A stretch of DNA of 64,000 nucleotides from Stenotrophomonas rhizophila (GCF_000661955.1 NZ_CP007597.1:310001-374000); one strand, 5' to 3'; counted from the stretch's first letter, positions 1 to 9,463 are shown. Program-made: numbers and translations. Notes: generated from the sequence alone by a model not told the origin.

Positions 1-144
1 CACGCCCAGCGTGCTGGCCTTGGTGGGAGCGTGCAGGCGCTTGAAGAAGGTCGACAGCTTCACCAGCCCCAACGCGCCCACCAGGATGAAGAAGCAGCCG
101 AACAGCAGCAGGATCGACAGCACGATCTGGATGAAGGTGATCAT
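1..144 (-). CDS. phaG: Mrp/Pha cation:proton antiporter subunit G (partial)
   Basis: The first 48 codons of the small membrane subunit G of a Mrp/Pha (multi-subunit Na+ or K+/H+) antiporter; the rest lies outside the window. The N-terminus is a hydrophobic helix followed by a KLSTFFKRLHAPTKAST segment, which is typical of MnhG/PhaG. The ATG overlaps the end of phaF by 4 bp (ATGA), so this is the last gene of a translationally coupled operon. Assignment to the family is secure; the transported ion cannot be read from sequence. Confidence 0.9.
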   Translation of the reverse strand, partial: MITFIQIVLSILLLFGCFFILVGALGLVKLSTFFKRLHAPTKASTLGV

Positions 145-425
145 TCCACGATGTCCCGGCGCAGCACGAACTTGCTCAGCACCACCGTGCTGCCGAAGCC
201 GAGCATGGCGATGATCAGCGCCGCTTCGAAATACACCGCCGAGTTGAGGTACATGCCGAACAGCATCAGCTCGGCGATGGCTGTCACCGACAGCGTGTCC
301 AGCGCCAGGATGCGGTCCGGCACGGTGGGGCCGCGCAGCAGGCGCCAGGTGGCCAGCAGCATGGCCAACCCGACCACGTGCATGCACACCACCATGGTGG
401 TCTGGATGAAGGTGTAACCGGTCAT
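141..425 (-). CDS. phaF: Mrp/Pha antiporter subunit F
   Basis: A 94-residue integral membrane subunit with three hydrophobic helices and the MrpF signature around GPTVPDRILALDTLS, a conserved polar stretch between helices 1 and 2. The frame stays open far upstream, but the start at 425 is chosen because it overlaps the phaE stop by 4 bp like every other junction here, and because the upstream part is only a shadow of phaE. It acts in the inner membrane as part of the hetero-oligomeric antiporter. Confidence 0.92.
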   Translation of the reverse strand: MTGYTFIQTTMVVCMHVVGLAMLLATWRLLRGPTVPDRILALDTLSVTAIAELMLFGMYLNSAVYFEAALIIAMLGFGSTVVLSKFVLRRDIVE

Positions 426-928
426 GGGAAGATCTCCATCAGCGGGGCTTCGTAGCGGTGCTTGATCTGCCGGATCAGCTCGTCCGGGTCGTCCAGGTGC
501 AGCACGTGCACCAGCAGGTGGCGACGGTCGTCGGACAACGCGGCCGACACCGTGCCCGGGGTCAGCGTGATCATGCTGGTGAGCGCGGCGATGCCATGGA
601 TGTTGGCAATGTCCAGCGGCAACCAGATGAAGCCGGGGTGGATGCGGCGTTCCGGGCCCAGCACCTGGATCGCCACGCGGATGTTGGACACCAGGATGTC
701 CCACAGGGTCACACAGAGCAGCTTGGGGACCGGCTTGAGCGACCCGATGCGGGCGAACTCGCGGTCCAGGCGCGCGGCGAACAGCGGCACCACCAGGCCC
801 AGCAGCATGCCCAGCACGAATTGGCCGAAGGTGAAGCTGTCGGACATCAGCAGCCAGAACGCCACCACCATCACGCTCAGCGACGGCGAGGGAATCAGGC
901 GCTTGTACAGCGACGGTTTGCGCGTCAT
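422..928 (-). CDS. phaE: Mrp/Pha antiporter subunit E
   Basis: A 168-residue MrpE-family subunit. The first 60 residues contain two hydrophobic helices. The rest is a cytoplasmic-type domain with the family pattern TLTPGTVSAALSDDRRHLLVHVLHLDD near residues 115-145. Start and stop overlap its neighbours by 4 bp, so translation is probably coupled. In studied Mrp systems subunit E is needed for assembly and activity; its exact role is not known. Confidence 0.93.
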   Translation of the reverse strand: MTRKPSLYKRLIPSPSLSVMVVAFWLLMSDSFTFGQFVLGMLLGLVVPLFAARLDREFARIGSLKPVPKLLCVTLWDILVSNIRVAIQVLGPERRIHPGFIWLPLDIANIHGIAALTSMITLTPGTVSAALSDDRRHLLVHVLHLDDPDELIRQIKHRYEAPLMEIFP

Positions 929-2460
929 GGCTGGCGGATCTCCGGCGTGGTAGCGCGCAGCTCGCCCACATACTCGGCGGGGTGCAGCAGCTGGGTGGCC
1001 ATCGCATCGGTGTGCTGCATCAGCGGGCCGGCGAACAGGCTCATGGCAATGCCATACACCAGCAGCAGCGCGGCGGCGAACAGTTCCACCGTGCGGGTGG
1101 GGGCCTTGCGCGGCGGTGGCACGCCGTCTTCCTGCACCGGCACGCGCCAGAACAGGCGGATGCCGGCGCGGGTGATGCCCACGATCACCATCAGGCTGCT
1201 GCCCAGCACGGCGGTCCAGACCACGGCGGTGTACTGCGCGGGCATGCCAGCCAGCAAGGCGGCCTTGGCCAGGAAGCCGGACAGCGGCGGCAGACCGGCC
1301 ACGGCCACCGCACCGATCAGGAACAGCACGGCCGGGGTCTGCTTGCCGGGCATCGGCGCGATGATTTCCTTCCTGTCACTGGCCCCGCCACGACGGCGGC
1401 GGATCAGGTCGGCAATCAGGAACAGCGCGGCGGCCACGAAGGTGCTGTGCGGCAGGTAGTACAGACCGGCGGAGAGCACCTCGGGCGTGCGCACCGCGAA
1501 GGCGATGAACAGCGTCGCGGCCGACACCACCACCAGGTAGGAGATCATCACCCGCAACCGCGCCGCGGCCAGCACGCCCAGCCCGCCCAGTACCAGCGTG
1601 GCCACGCCCGCCCACAGCAGCCAGTCGCTGCCATACCCGGCCATCGGGCCGGCACCGTCGCCGAACCACAGCGAACTGACCCGCAGCACCGCGTACAGGC
1701 CCACCTTGGTCATGATCGCAAACAGCGCGGCCACCGCCGCGGGCGCACGCGCATAGGCTTCGGGCAGCCACAGGTACAGCGGCATCAGCGCGGCCTTGCT
1801 GCAGAACACCAGCAGCAACAACCCCATGGTGGCCTTGACCAGCACCAGGTGCGTGGCCGGTACCTCGGCGATGCGCTGGGACAGCTCGGCCATGTTGAGC
1901 GAGCCCAGCGAGGCGTACAGCAGGCCAAGCGCGATCAGGAACAGGGTCGAGGCGGTGACGTTGAACACCACGTAGTGCAGGCCGATGCGCATGCGCAGGC
2001 CGCGGCCGCCGCTGAGCAGCAGGCCGTAGGAGGCAATCAGCATCACCTCGAAGAACACGAACAGGTTGAAGATGTCGCCGGTGAGGAAGGCGCCGTTGAG
2101 GCCCACCAGCTGGAACTGGAACAGCGCGTGGAAGTGCGGCGCGCGCCGGTCCCAGCCCGAGCACGCGTGCAGCAGGCACGGGATGGCCAGAAGCAGCGTT
2201 GTCACCAGCATCCAGGCCGACAGCCGGTCGGCCACCAGCGCGATGCCCAGCCGCGACGGCCAGTCGCCCAGCAGGTACACCGCGATGCTGCCATCGGCGG
2301 TCTGCGCGAACAGCAGGGCTACCGCGGCGGCCAGCGCGGCCAGCGTGGTCCACGCCACCGTGCGCTGCACCTTGGGGCCATACCGGCGGTGCTCGACGAA
2401 CAGCGAGCAGGCGGCACCGAACAAGGGGATCAGGATGGGCAGGATCACCGCATGGTTCAT
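925..2460 (-). CDS. phaD: Mrp/Pha antiporter subunit D
   Basis: A 511-residue polytopic protein of the proton-translocating NADH-quinone oxidoreductase family (NuoN/NuoM-like), the usual length for MrpD/PhaD. It has about 14 hydrophobic segments, with the charged pattern LVKATMG...SKAALMPLYLWLPEAY in the middle (about 215-240), where complex I antiporter subunits carry the channel Lys and Glu. It overlaps phaE and phaC by 4 bp each. It is expected to form one ion channel of the complex. Confidence 0.95.
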   Translation of the reverse strand: MNHAVILPILIPLFGAACSLFVEHRRYGPKVQRTVAWTTLAALAAAVALLFAQTADGSIAVYLLGDWPSRLGIALVADRLSAWMLVTTLLLAIPCLLHACSGWDRRAPHFHALFQFQLVGLNGAFLTGDIFNLFVFFEVMLIASYGLLLSGGRGLRMRIGLHYVVFNVTASTLFLIALGLLYASLGSLNMAELSQRIAEVPATHLVLVKATMGLLLLVFCSKAALMPLYLWLPEAYARAPAAVAALFAIMTKVGLYAVLRVSSLWFGDGAGPMAGYGSDWLLWAGVATLVLGGLGVLAAARLRVMISYLVVVSAATLFIAFAVRTPEVLSAGLYYLPHSTFVAAALFLIADLIRRRRGGASDRKEIIAPMPGKQTPAVLFLIGAVAVAGLPPLSGFLAKAALLAGMPAQYTAVVWTAVLGSSLMVIVGITRAGIRLFWRVPVQEDGVPPPRKAPTRTVELFAAALLLVYGIAMSLFAGPLMQHTDAMATQLLHPAEYVGELRATTPEIRQP

Positions 2461-2846
2461 GCGCCGCCCTCCCGGCCCGGCGCGGTGTCGGCCGGCGCGG
2501 TGTCCTGCTCTTCCTCATGCGCGTCGACGTGGTCGCTGTGGTTGTCGCTGCGGCTGCGCATGGCCAGCACGATGCTCACTGCGGTCATCGCAAACGCAAT
2601 CACGATCGCGGTCAGCACCAGTGCCTGCGGCAACGGGTCGGTGTAGTTGCCCAGGTCGCTGTCGATGCCTTCGCGCAGCACCGGCGCCTTGCCCGACACC
2701 AGCCGGCCACCGGCGAAGATCAGCAGGTTGGTGGCGTAGGACAGGAAGGTCATGCCCAGGATGACGTCGAAGGTGCGCGCGCGCAGCAGCAGGTAGATGC
2801 CGATCGCGCCGAGTACGCCGATGGCGCTTGCCAGGGCCAGTTCCAT
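2457..2846 (-). CDS. phaC: Mrp/Pha antiporter subunit C (NuoK-like)
   Basis: A 129-residue membrane protein with three hydrophobic helices, homologous to NuoK of complex I. It shows the MrpC hallmarks GIYLLLRARTFDVILG and a PLPQALVLTAIVIAFA helix, where the family places conserved residues. The C-terminal 25 residues are acidic and probably cytoplasmic. Its ATG abuts the phaAB stop (1-bp overlap) and its stop overlaps phaD by 4 bp. Confidence 0.94.
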   Translation of the reverse strand: MELALASAIGVLGAIGIYLLLRARTFDVILGMTFLSYATNLLIFAGGRLVSGKAPVLREGIDSDLGNYTDPLPQALVLTAIVIAFAMTAVSIVLAMRSRSDNHSDHVDAHEEEQDTAPADTAPGREGGA

Positions 2847-5674
2847 CAGTGCATCTCCCCGGTTTTTGCCGAACGACGGTTGGGATCGATCTCGCCCTTG
2901 CGGGCGTTGCGCGTACGCGACGGCTTGATGGTGCCCATCATCGACAGGATCAGCATCGCCCCGCCAAACACCACCAGGTACACGCCGGTATCGAAGCCGA
3001 TGGCGCTGGCCAGCGGCACCTCGCCAATAAGCGGGATATGCAGGTCCAGGTGGCCGCTGGTCAGGAACGGCACCCCGAACAGCATCGACGCACTGCCGCT
3101 GACGATGGCGATCAGCAGGCCGGCACCGATGCAGCGGATGTAGTCGAAGCCGAACCGCGACTCCACCGAGGTGGTGCCCTGGATCACGTACTGGATCAGC
3201 AGCGGCACGGCCAGCACCAGGCCGGCGATGAAGCCGCCACCGGGGGCGTTGTGGCCGCGCAGGAACAGGAAGATCGACACGGTGAGCGTGAGCGGGAACA
3301 TGATCTGCGCCAGATCGGCCGGGACCGGCAGCTTGATCGGCGGGCCCGGCATGATCTGCTCCGGTGCCATCCGCGAGCGCCGCAGCATGGCGTGCACCAC
3401 CAGGGCGGCAATACCGAACACGGTGATCTCACCGAAGGTATCGAAGCCGCGGAAGTCCACCAGGATCACGTTGACCACGTTCTGCCCGTACGCCTCGGGC
3501 AGGGCACGCGCGACCAGCTCGCCGGCCATGGTGTTGGGCGGCAGGGTCATGGCGGTATAGGCCGCAGCCGCCAGACCGCCGCCGCCGATGATGGCGATCA
3601 GGGCATCGCGGCGTTTGCGCCAGCGCGAATGCTCCGGCGCCGATTGGGCGGGCAGGTAGTTCATGCCCAGCAGCATCAGCACCAGGGTGACCATTTCCAC
3701 CAGCAGCTGGGTCAGCGCCAGGTCGGGGGCGGACAGGAACACGAAGGTGAGCGACACCATCAGGCCCACGCCGCCCAGCACCAGCACCGCCAGCAGACGC
3801 TGCCGGTACACGAACAGCGCACTGACCGCGCAGGCCATCATCACCAGCCACAGCGTCCAGCCAAGCAGCGGCAGCGGCTGCGGCGAGGGCCAGTTCGGCG
3901 AACCGGGGTTGGCCACGAACGGGGCCAGCGCGACGATGATCGCCACCACCACCAGTGCCATCAGCATGCGCTGCAGGCTGCCGTTGGCCAGCGCCTGGGT
4001 GAGCCGGTGGGCGAAGCCGAACACCAGGTCCAGCTGCTTGTGGAAGATGTTGCGGCCGATCGCGCGGCTCACCACGGCATGCAGGTTGATCAACCGGCGC
4101 AGCCCGAAGTACAGCGCGATGCCGCCAATGACACCGGCGATGCTCATCATCAGCGGCGTGTTGAAGCCATGCCACACCGACAGGCTGTAGGCCGGCATCG
4201 CCGGGCCCAGGATCGACGAGGCTGCCGCGTGCAGCACCGGGGCGATGGTGATGGCCGGGGCCACGCCCACGGCCACGCACACCACCACCAGGATTTCCAC
4301 CGGCACCTTCATGAAGCGCGGCGGCTCGTGCGGCACCCGGTCCAGGTCGTGCGGGCCCTTGCCGAAGAACGTGTCGTGCACGAAGCGCAGGCTGTAGGCC
4401 ACGCCGAACACGCCGGCCAGCAGCGCGGCGATGGACATCACCACCCGCATCGTTTCCGGGCCACCGGCGGTGAGCGCTTCGGCGAACAGCATTTCCTTGG
4501 ACAGGAAGCCGTTAAGCAGCGGGATGCCGGCCATGGCCAGCGAGGCGATGATCGCCAGTGCGCTGGTGAAGGGCATCAACCGGCGTAGCCCGCCCAGCTT
4601 GCGCATGTCGCGGGTGCCGGTTTCGTGGTCGATGATGCCCGCGGCCATGAACAGCGAGGCTTTGAAGGTGGCGTGGTTGAGGATGTGGAACACGCCGGCC
4701 ACCACCGCCATCGGCGTGGACAGCCCGAACAGCATGGTGATCAGGCCCAGGTGCGAGATCGTCGAATAGGCCAGCAGGCCCTTCAGGTCATGCTGGAAGA
4801 TTGCGTTCCAGGCACCGATCAGCAACGTGATCGCGCCGATGCCGCTGACCGTATAGAAGAACAGGTCGGTGCCGGCCAGCGCCGGATGCAACCGCGCCAG
4901 CAGGAACACGCCGGCTTTGACCATCGTCGCCGAGTGCAGGTATGCCGACACCGGGGTGGGCGCGGCCATGGCGTGCGGCAGCCAGAAGTGGAACGGGAAC
5001 TGCGCGCTCTTGGTGAAGATGCCGGCCAGTATCAGGAACAGCGCGTAGGGGTACAGCGCGCTGGCGCGGATCAGATCGCCGCTGGCCAGCACCGCATCCA
5101 GCTCGAAGCTGCCCACGATGCGGCCGATCAGCAGCACGCCGCCGAGCAGGGCCAGGCCACCGCCGCCGGTGACCACCAGGGCCATCCGCGCGCCCTCGCG
5201 GGCGTCCTGGCGGTGCGACCAGAAGCCGATCAGCAGGAACGAGCTGATGCTGGTCATTTCCCAGAACACCATCAGCAGCAACAGGTTGCCCGACAGCACC
5301 ATGCCCAGCATGGCGCCCATGAACAGCAACAGGTAGCAGTAGAAGCGGTGGGCGCTGTCGCGCGCGCTGAGGTAGTAGTGGGCGTACATCACCACCAACG
5401 CGCCGATGGCCAGCACCATGCCGGCGAACATCCAGGCCAGGCCGTCCAGGCGCAGCGAGAAGGTCAGGCCGATCTGGGGCAGCCAGGTGCCGAAGCTGCG
5501 GACAACGCCGCCGTCCATGATCGCCGGGGTCATGGTGGCCAACAGCGCCAGTCCCCCCAACGGCGCTGCCGCGGCCAACCAGGCGGCCGTGGAGCGGGAG
5601 GTGCGGCGGAATGAGGCGACCGCCACGGCCATCAGGAACGGCAGGGCGAGCAGCAGGATCAGGCTGGGATTCAT
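2846..5674 (-). CDS. phaAB: Mrp/Pha antiporter fused subunit A-B
   Basis: A 942-residue fusion protein and the first gene of the operon. Residues 1 to about 500 form the NuoL-like channel domain (motif HSATMVKAGVFLLARLHP near 245-262). About 600-770 match the MrpA C-terminal extension. The last 150 residues are a MrpB domain (PLTLTVSIFLFLRGHNAPGG). A fused A-B subunit marks the group 2 (Pha/Sha-type) layout, as in Pseudomonas and rhizobia, rather than the seven-gene Bacillus type. Such systems exchange Na+ or K+ for H+ and support pH and salt tolerance. Confidence 0.95.
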   Translation of the reverse strand: MNPSLILLLALPFLMAVAVASFRRTSRSTAAWLAAAAPLGGLALLATMTPAIMDGGVVRSFGTWLPQIGLTFSLRLDGLAWMFAGMVLAIGALVVMYAHYYLSARDSAHRFYCYLLLFMGAMLGMVLSGNLLLLMVFWEMTSISSFLLIGFWSHRQDAREGARMALVVTGGGGLALLGGVLLIGRIVGSFELDAVLASGDLIRASALYPYALFLILAGIFTKSAQFPFHFWLPHAMAAPTPVSAYLHSATMVKAGVFLLARLHPALAGTDLFFYTVSGIGAITLLIGAWNAIFQHDLKGLLAYSTISHLGLITMLFGLSTPMAVVAGVFHILNHATFKASLFMAAGIIDHETGTRDMRKLGGLRRLMPFTSALAIIASLAMAGIPLLNGFLSKEMLFAEALTAGGPETMRVVMSIAALLAGVFGVAYSLRFVHDTFFGKGPHDLDRVPHEPPRFMKVPVEILVVVCVAVGVAPAITIAPVLHAAASSILGPAMPAYSLSVWHGFNTPLMMSIAGVIGGIALYFGLRRLINLHAVVSRAIGRNIFHKQLDLVFGFAHRLTQALANGSLQRMLMALVVVAIIVALAPFVANPGSPNWPSPQPLPLLGWTLWLVMMACAVSALFVYRQRLLAVLVLGGVGLMVSLTFVFLSAPDLALTQLLVEMVTLVLMLLGMNYLPAQSAPEHSRWRKRRDALIAIIGGGGLAAAAYTAMTLPPNTMAGELVARALPEAYGQNVVNVILVDFRGFDTFGEITVFGIAALVVHAMLRRSRMAPEQIMPGPPIKLPVPADLAQIMFPLTLTVSIFLFLRGHNAPGGGFIAGLVLAVPLLIQYVIQGTTSVESRFGFDYIRCIGAGLLIAIVSGSASMLFGVPFLTSGHLDLHIPLIGEVPLASAIGFDTGVYLVVFGGAMLILSMMGTIKPSRTRNARKGEIDPNRRSAKTGEMH

Positions 5675-6046
5675 GCAGGGAATACGCGATTCACGAGCAG
5701 GTCGTTCAGTCTAACAGGCAGGCAATTGCTGCCGATACACCCGAATACGCCATCAATTGCATGTAACGTGCGTGATTCATTTTTTCCACCCTCCTGTCGT
5801 GCCCATTCGAGACCGCTGACGGGCGTATGGAACGGCGCGCTCGACTTTGCCGGATCTGGCCCCTCGAACGGGTCCGAAGCCAGCAACGGCAGGGCCTGCG
5901 CCCTGCACGAAGATGAACGCCGGATGCATGCCACGGCCCGTCCACGACGATGCTGGACGCCCCCGCGTCGCGCGCCGGTGAGCATCGATCTCGTTCAGAA
6001 AAAAACGGGGCAGGTGTCAAAACCGGGCAGGCGCCGAAAACCCCGG
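5675..6046. other. Intergenic region without a recognisable gene
   Basis: About 370 bases between the divergent side of phaAB and the convergent end of the Mpo1-like gene. It must hold the antiporter promoter on the minus strand, but no convincing -35/-10 pair was picked out. Open frames here lack ribosome binding sites and family features. A SMAG palindrome closes the region. Confidence 0.5.
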
Positions 6047-6071
6047 GTAGGTGCCGACCGTTGGTCGGCAC
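6047..6071 (+). repeat. SMAG-type GTAG palindrome
   Basis: GTAG head followed by GTGCCGACC-GTT-GGTCGGCAC, a perfect 9-bp stem. It matches the Stenotrophomonas SMAG/REP-like class. It lies immediately downstream of the Mpo1-like gene and could act as a 3' end or mRNA-stabilising hairpin. Confidence 0.8.
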
Positions 6072-6078
6072 GGGGCAC

Positions 6079-6561
6079 TCAGTAAGCCACACCCAACCGC
6101 CGGTACAGCTTGGCCACCACCCACGCCGGCCCGATCAGCAGGTAGGTGAGGTCGGTCAGGAAGCTCGGCTTGCGCCCTTCAAACTTGTGCCCGATGAACT
6201 GCGCGATCCAGGCCACCACGAACACGCCGATGGCCACCCACAGCAGGTTGTGCAGGCCGATTTCGGCCTCCAGCAGGCGGCACAGGCAGCCGAACACGAA
6301 CAACAGCACCAGCATGCCGATGCCCAGCGCACGCGACAGCCGGTTGTAGAAGCACCACGCGGCGAACATCGCAAAGGCCGACCAGATCCCGTTCTGGAAC
6401 CAGGTCACCAGCGGCGGCAGGCACCACAGCAGGGCCACCACCGACCAGAGGATCGCCGGCACCGCCACCACGTGGATGTGCTGGTTGAGCACATTGCGGT
6501 GGTCGTCGGAATAGCTGGCGAAGTAGCGGTCGATCGGGCGCGCGACGGTGGTGGTGGTCAT
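6079..6561 (-). CDS. Mpo1-like (DUF962) membrane protein
   Basis: A 160-residue protein with four hydrophobic helices, resembling the DUF962/YGL010w/Mpo1 family. It has the N-terminal YxxxHxxxxNxxxHxxGVP-like pattern (here YSDDHRNVLNQHIHVVAVP, residues about 15-33) and a late HKFEGRKPS segment. Yeast Mpo1 is an Fe(II) dioxygenase acting on 2-hydroxy fatty acids; whether bacterial members do the same is inference. The start at 6561 is preceded by GGGAGGG. The longer frame upstream only runs through a SMAG repeat and is not used. Confidence 0.8.
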   Translation of the reverse strand: MTTTTVARPIDRYFASYSDDHRNVLNQHIHVVAVPAILWSVVALLWCLPPLVTWFQNGIWSAFAMFAAWCFYNRLSRALGIGMLVLLFVFGCLCRLLEAEIGLHNLLWVAIGVFVVAWIAQFIGHKFEGRKPSFLTDLTYLLIGPAWVVAKLYRRLGVAY

Positions 6562-6600
6562 GGTCCCTCCCAGGATCGGCACAGCATACCGCCCCGGCGG

Positions 6601-6622
6601 GTAGAGCCGACCGTTGGTCGGC
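6601..6622 (+). repeat. SMAG-type GTAG palindrome
   Basis: GTAGAGCCGACCGTTGGTCG then GCT: a 9-bp stem with a GTT loop and a GTAG head. It sits about 40 bp upstream of the Mpo1-like start. Confidence 0.85.
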
Positions 6623-6654
6623 TGCGCCTGGCCCAGACAATACCCCTCGCGCTG

Positions 6655-6754
6655 CACGCGACAGGCGATCAACGTCCGCGGCAGTCGACCAACGGTCGAC
6701 TCTACACGCGACAGGCGATCAACGTCCGCGGCAGTCGACCAACGGTCGACTCTA
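6655..6754 (-). repeat. Two tandem 50-bp units, each carrying a SMAG palindrome
   Basis: Positions 6655-6704 and 6705-6754 are identical 50-bp direct repeats. Each contains AGTCGACCAACGGTCGACT followed by CTAC, that is, a SMAG element in minus orientation (GTAG at its minus-strand 5' end). The unit also includes about 27 bp of non-palindromic flank, so duplication copied more than the hairpin. Confidence 0.9.
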
Positions 6755-6824
6755 CGGTCGACCCATGCCCGGGGCGACCCCGGCCCGGGCGCCCCCTGCC
6801 ATCACGGCCGGGGGCGCGGGCGCA

Positions 6825-7757
6825 TCAGTCGACGTTGATCCCCGCCAGGCGCTGCAGCGCCTCGGCGTACTTGGCGCGGGTGCGCTCGATGATGTCGGCC
6901 GGGATGGTCGGGCCCGGGGCGGTCTTGCCCCAGTCCAGCGTCTCCAGGTAGTCGCGCACGAACTGCTTGTCGTAGCTCGGCGGGCTGGTGCCCACCTCGT
7001 ACTCGTCGGCCGGCCAGTAGCGCGAGGAGTCCGGGGTCAGCATCTCATCCATGATGTACAGGCGGCCGTCTTCATCGGTCCCGAACTCGAACTTGGTGTC
7101 GGCCAGGATGATGCCGCGCTCGCGGGCGTAGTCGGCAGCGAACTTGTAGATGCGCAGGGTGGCATCCCGCACGCGCTCGGCGAGGTCGGCACCCACGGCC
7201 TTCACCATCGCATCGAAATCGATGTTCTCGTCATGGTCGCCCACGGCGGCCTTGGTCGAGGGGGTGAAGATCGGCTCGGGCAGCTGCTCGGCCTGGCGCA
7301 GGCCATCGGGCAGGTCGATGCCGCTGACCTTGCCGGTGCGCTGGTAATCCTTCCAGCCGCTGCCGATCAGGTAACCGCGGGCGATCGCTTCCACCGGCAC
7401 CGGCTTGAGCTTGCGGGTGACCACCGCGCGCTTGGCGTACAGGGCCGGATCCACGCCGTCGGGCAGCACGCTGGCCACGTCGATGCCGGTCAGGTGGTTG
7501 GGCATCAGGTGGGCGGTCTTGGCGAACCAGAAGTTCGACACCTGGCAGAGCATTTCGCCCTTGCCCGGGATCGGATCAGGCAGCACCACGTCGAAGGCCG
7601 ACAGACGGTCGGTGGCGACCATCAGCAGGTACTCCCCCGGCGGCGTGCCGGCGGGGAGCCGGTCGCGCGGAATGTCAAAAACATCACGCACCTTGCCGCG
7701 ATGGCGCAAGGGCAGGCCGGGGAGATCGGATTGCAACAACGTGGTCGGCACGGGCAC
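6825..7757 (-). CDS. purC: Phosphoribosylaminoimidazole-succinocarboxamide synthase
   Basis: A 310-residue SAICAR synthetase that joins CAIR and aspartate using ATP in purine biosynthesis. Diagnostic stretches are [11 protein letters not shown] (about 17-27), which binds [18 protein letters not shown] (47-61), [15 protein letters not shown] and [10 protein letters not shown] (about 205). It is of the longer (~300 residue) type with a [10 protein letters not shown] tail segment, also found in yeast and many gammaproteobacteria. It is monocistronic and divergent from the J-domain gene. Confidence 0.97.
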   Translation of the reverse strand: MPVPTTLLQSDLPGLPLRHRGKVRDVFDIPRDRLPAGTPPGEYLLMVATDRLSAFDVVLPDPIPGKGEMLCQVSNFWFAKTAHLMPNHLTGIDVASVLPDGVDPALYAKRAVVTRKLKPVPVEAIARGYLIGSGWKDYQRTGKVSGIDLPDGLRQAEQLPEPIFTPSTKAAVGDHDENIDFDAMVKAVGADLAERVRDATLRIYKFAADYARERGIILADTKFEFGTDEDGRLYIMDEMLTPDSSRYWPADEYEVGTSPPSYDKQFVRDYLETLDWGKTAPGPTIPADIIERTRAKYAEALQRLAGINVD

Positions 7758-7893
7758 TCCTGGGGCTTGTCATGACAGCCGTCCAAGGGACCCTGAGGGC
7801 CCGCACAGACAGCGGGCGGCCTAGTGTAAAGCGGGTTGGGCCCGCTGTGACGTAAAATGAGGCTCCTTTGTTGCCACGGCCGCCCAGACGACC

Positions 7894-8223
7894 ATGCGCT
7901 GGTACGGAAAACTGCTCGGATTCATCGCCGGGGCCCTGCTGTTCAGGCCCAATCCGCTGTTTGGTGCCGTGGTCGGGCTGCTGATCGGGCATGCCTTCGA
8001 CGCCGACTGGTTCCGCCTGAACAAGGAGAACCCCTACCGCGAGCTGGGGCTGACCTCCGAGGCCACCGACGCCGAGATCGACCTGGCCTACCGCCGCCTG
8101 ATGTCCCAGTACCACCCCGACAAGGTGGTCGGCGCCGCCCCGGAGCTGCGCCAGCAGGCCGAGCGCAAGTCGCGCCAGCTCAACGCCGCCTACGACCGCA
8201 TCAAGACCCTGCGCAAGCGCTGA
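7894..8223 (+). CDS. Small membrane-anchored J-domain protein
   Basis: A 109-residue protein. Residues 5-35 are hydrophobic with a [21 protein letters not shown] pattern like the N-terminus of DjlA. A J domain follows from about 46, with the catalytic HPD tripeptide at 74-76. The TerB-like central domain of true DjlA is absent, so this is a minimal anchored J protein. It should stimulate a DnaK-type Hsp70 at the inner membrane. It lies 43 bp upstream of rpe in the same direction. Confidence 0.88.
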   Translation: MRWYGKLLGFIAGALLFRPNPLFGAVVGLLIGHAFDADWFRLNKENPYRELGLTSEATDAEIDLAYRRLMSQYHPDKVVGAAPELRQQAERKSRQLNAAYDRIKTLRKR

Positions 8224-8266
8224 GCGCGCGCAGGGCACCCCTTTCCAAGTACTGAAGGCCCCGGCC

Positions 8267-8944
8267 ATGTCCAACTGCATCATCGCCCCCTCCATCCTGT
8301 CCGCCAATTTCGCCCGCCTGGGGGAGGAAGTGGACAACGTGCTCGCCGCCGGTGCGGACTGGGTGCACTTCGATGTGATGGACAACCACTATGTGCCCAA
8401 CCTGACCATCGGCCCGATGGTCTGCCAGGCCCTGCGCAAGCACGGAGTTACCGCGCCGATCGACGTGCACCTGATGGTGGAGCCGGTGGACCGCATCATC
8501 CCGGACTTCGCCGAGGCCGGTGCCACCTACATCAGCTTCCACCCGGAAGCCTCGCGCCACGTCCACCGCACCATCCAGCTGATCCGTTCGCTGGGCTGCA
8601 AGCCGGGCCTGGTGCTCAACCCCGGCACCCCGGTGGACATCCTGGACTGGGTGCTGGACGACCTGGACCTGGTGCTGCTGATGTCGGTCAACCCGGGCTT
8701 CGGCGGCCAGGCGTTCATTCCGTCGGCGCTGGACAAGCTGCGCGTGGTCCGCCAGAAGATCGATGCCAGCGGCCGCGACATCCGCCTGGAGATCGACGGT
8801 GGCGTGAAGGCCGACAACATCGGGGCGATCGCCGCCGCCGGTGCCGATGCCTTCGTGGCCGGCTCGGCGATCTTCAACGCCAAGACCAGCTACCAGGACG
8901 TGATCGCGCAGATGCGCCAGAACGTCGCCCAGGCGCGGGGCTGA
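8267..8944 (+). CDS. rpe: Ribulose-phosphate 3-epimerase
   Basis: A 225-residue TIM-barrel enzyme interconverting ribulose-5-phosphate and xylulose-5-phosphate in the pentose phosphate pathway. Motifs include [15 protein letters not shown] at the N-terminus, [17 protein letters not shown] (metal-binding His and Asp, about 35-51), [18 protein letters not shown] (about 143-151) and LEIDGGVK with the second catalytic Asp. The stop lies 3 bp before the acetyltransferase start, so the two are probably cotranscribed. Confidence 0.97.
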   Translation: MSNCIIAPSILSANFARLGEEVDNVLAAGADWVHFDVMDNHYVPNLTIGPMVCQALRKHGVTAPIDVHLMVEPVDRIIPDFAEAGATYISFHPEASRHVHRTIQLIRSLGCKPGLVLNPGTPVDILDWVLDDLDLVLLMSVNPGFGGQAFIPSALDKLRVVRQKIDASGRDIRLEIDGGVKADNIGAIAAAGADAFVAGSAIFNAKTSYQDVIAQMRQNVAQARG

Positions 8945-8947
8945 GCC

Positions 8948-9436
8948 ATGACGGTGGCCACTGTGACCCTCCGCGTGGCCACCGCCGACGATGCGGCGCT
9001 GATCCTGCGTTTCATCCGCGAACTGGCGATCTATGAAAAGGCCGAGTCGTCGGTGCAGACCGACGAGGCCGGCATCCGCGCCAGCCTGTTCGGGCCCGAT
9101 GCCAAGGCGCACGCGCTGATCTGCGAAGCCGACGGCGCGGCCATCGGCTACGCCGTGTATTTCTACAACTACTCCACCTGGCTGGGCCGCAACGGCATCT
9201 ACCTGGAAGACCTGTACGTCAGCCCGGACAACCGCGGCAGCGGTGCCGGCAAGGCGCTGCTTCAGCACATCGCACGCATCGCGGTGGCCGAAGGCTGCGG
9301 CCGGTTCGAATGGTCGGTGCTGGACTGGAACGAACCGGCGATCAAGTTCTATGAAGCGGCGGGGGCGAAACCGCAGAGCGAGTGGACGGTGTACCGGATG
9401 GAAGGTGAGGCATTGAAGGCGTTTGCTGCGGGTTGA
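8948..9436 (+). CDS. GNAT family N-acetyltransferase
   Basis: A 162-residue single-domain GNAT protein. It has the acetyl-CoA binding signature YVSPDNRGSGAGKALLQHI (about 91-109, motif A R/Q-x-x-G-x-G/A) preceded by the LEDLYV strand. The FEWSVLDWNEPAIKFYEAAGA segment is typical of members related to diamine/polyamine acetyltransferases. The substrate cannot be deduced. It follows rpe directly, and a toxin-antitoxin-type operator lies right at its stop. Confidence 0.9.
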   Translation: MTVATVTLRVATADDAALILRFIRELAIYEKAESSVQTDEAGIRASLFGPDAKAHALICEADGAAIGYAVYFYNYSTWLGRNGIYLEDLYVSPDNRGSGAGKALLQHIARIAVAEGCGRFEWSVLDWNEPAIKFYEAAGAKPQSEWTVYRMEGEALKAFAAG

Positions 9437-9438
9437 TG

Positions 9439-9457
9439 TACGCCATTGGCGTATATT
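9439..9457 (+). promoter_or_regulatory. Palindromic operator and -10 of a fossil toxin-antitoxin locus
   Basis: TACGCCATTGGCGTA (9439-9453) is a perfect 7-bp inverted repeat around one base. It overlaps a good -10 hexamer, TATATT (9452-9457). An operator on top of the -10 is the usual arrangement of an autoregulated toxin-antitoxin promoter, and it stands just ahead of the toxin remnant. Confidence 0.7.
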
Positions 9458-9463
9458 CCGGCA

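Noticed and set aside
426..1007. N-terminal extension of phaF to 1007
   Set aside because: It overlaps all of phaE in another frame. The family length and the 4-bp overlap place the start at 425.
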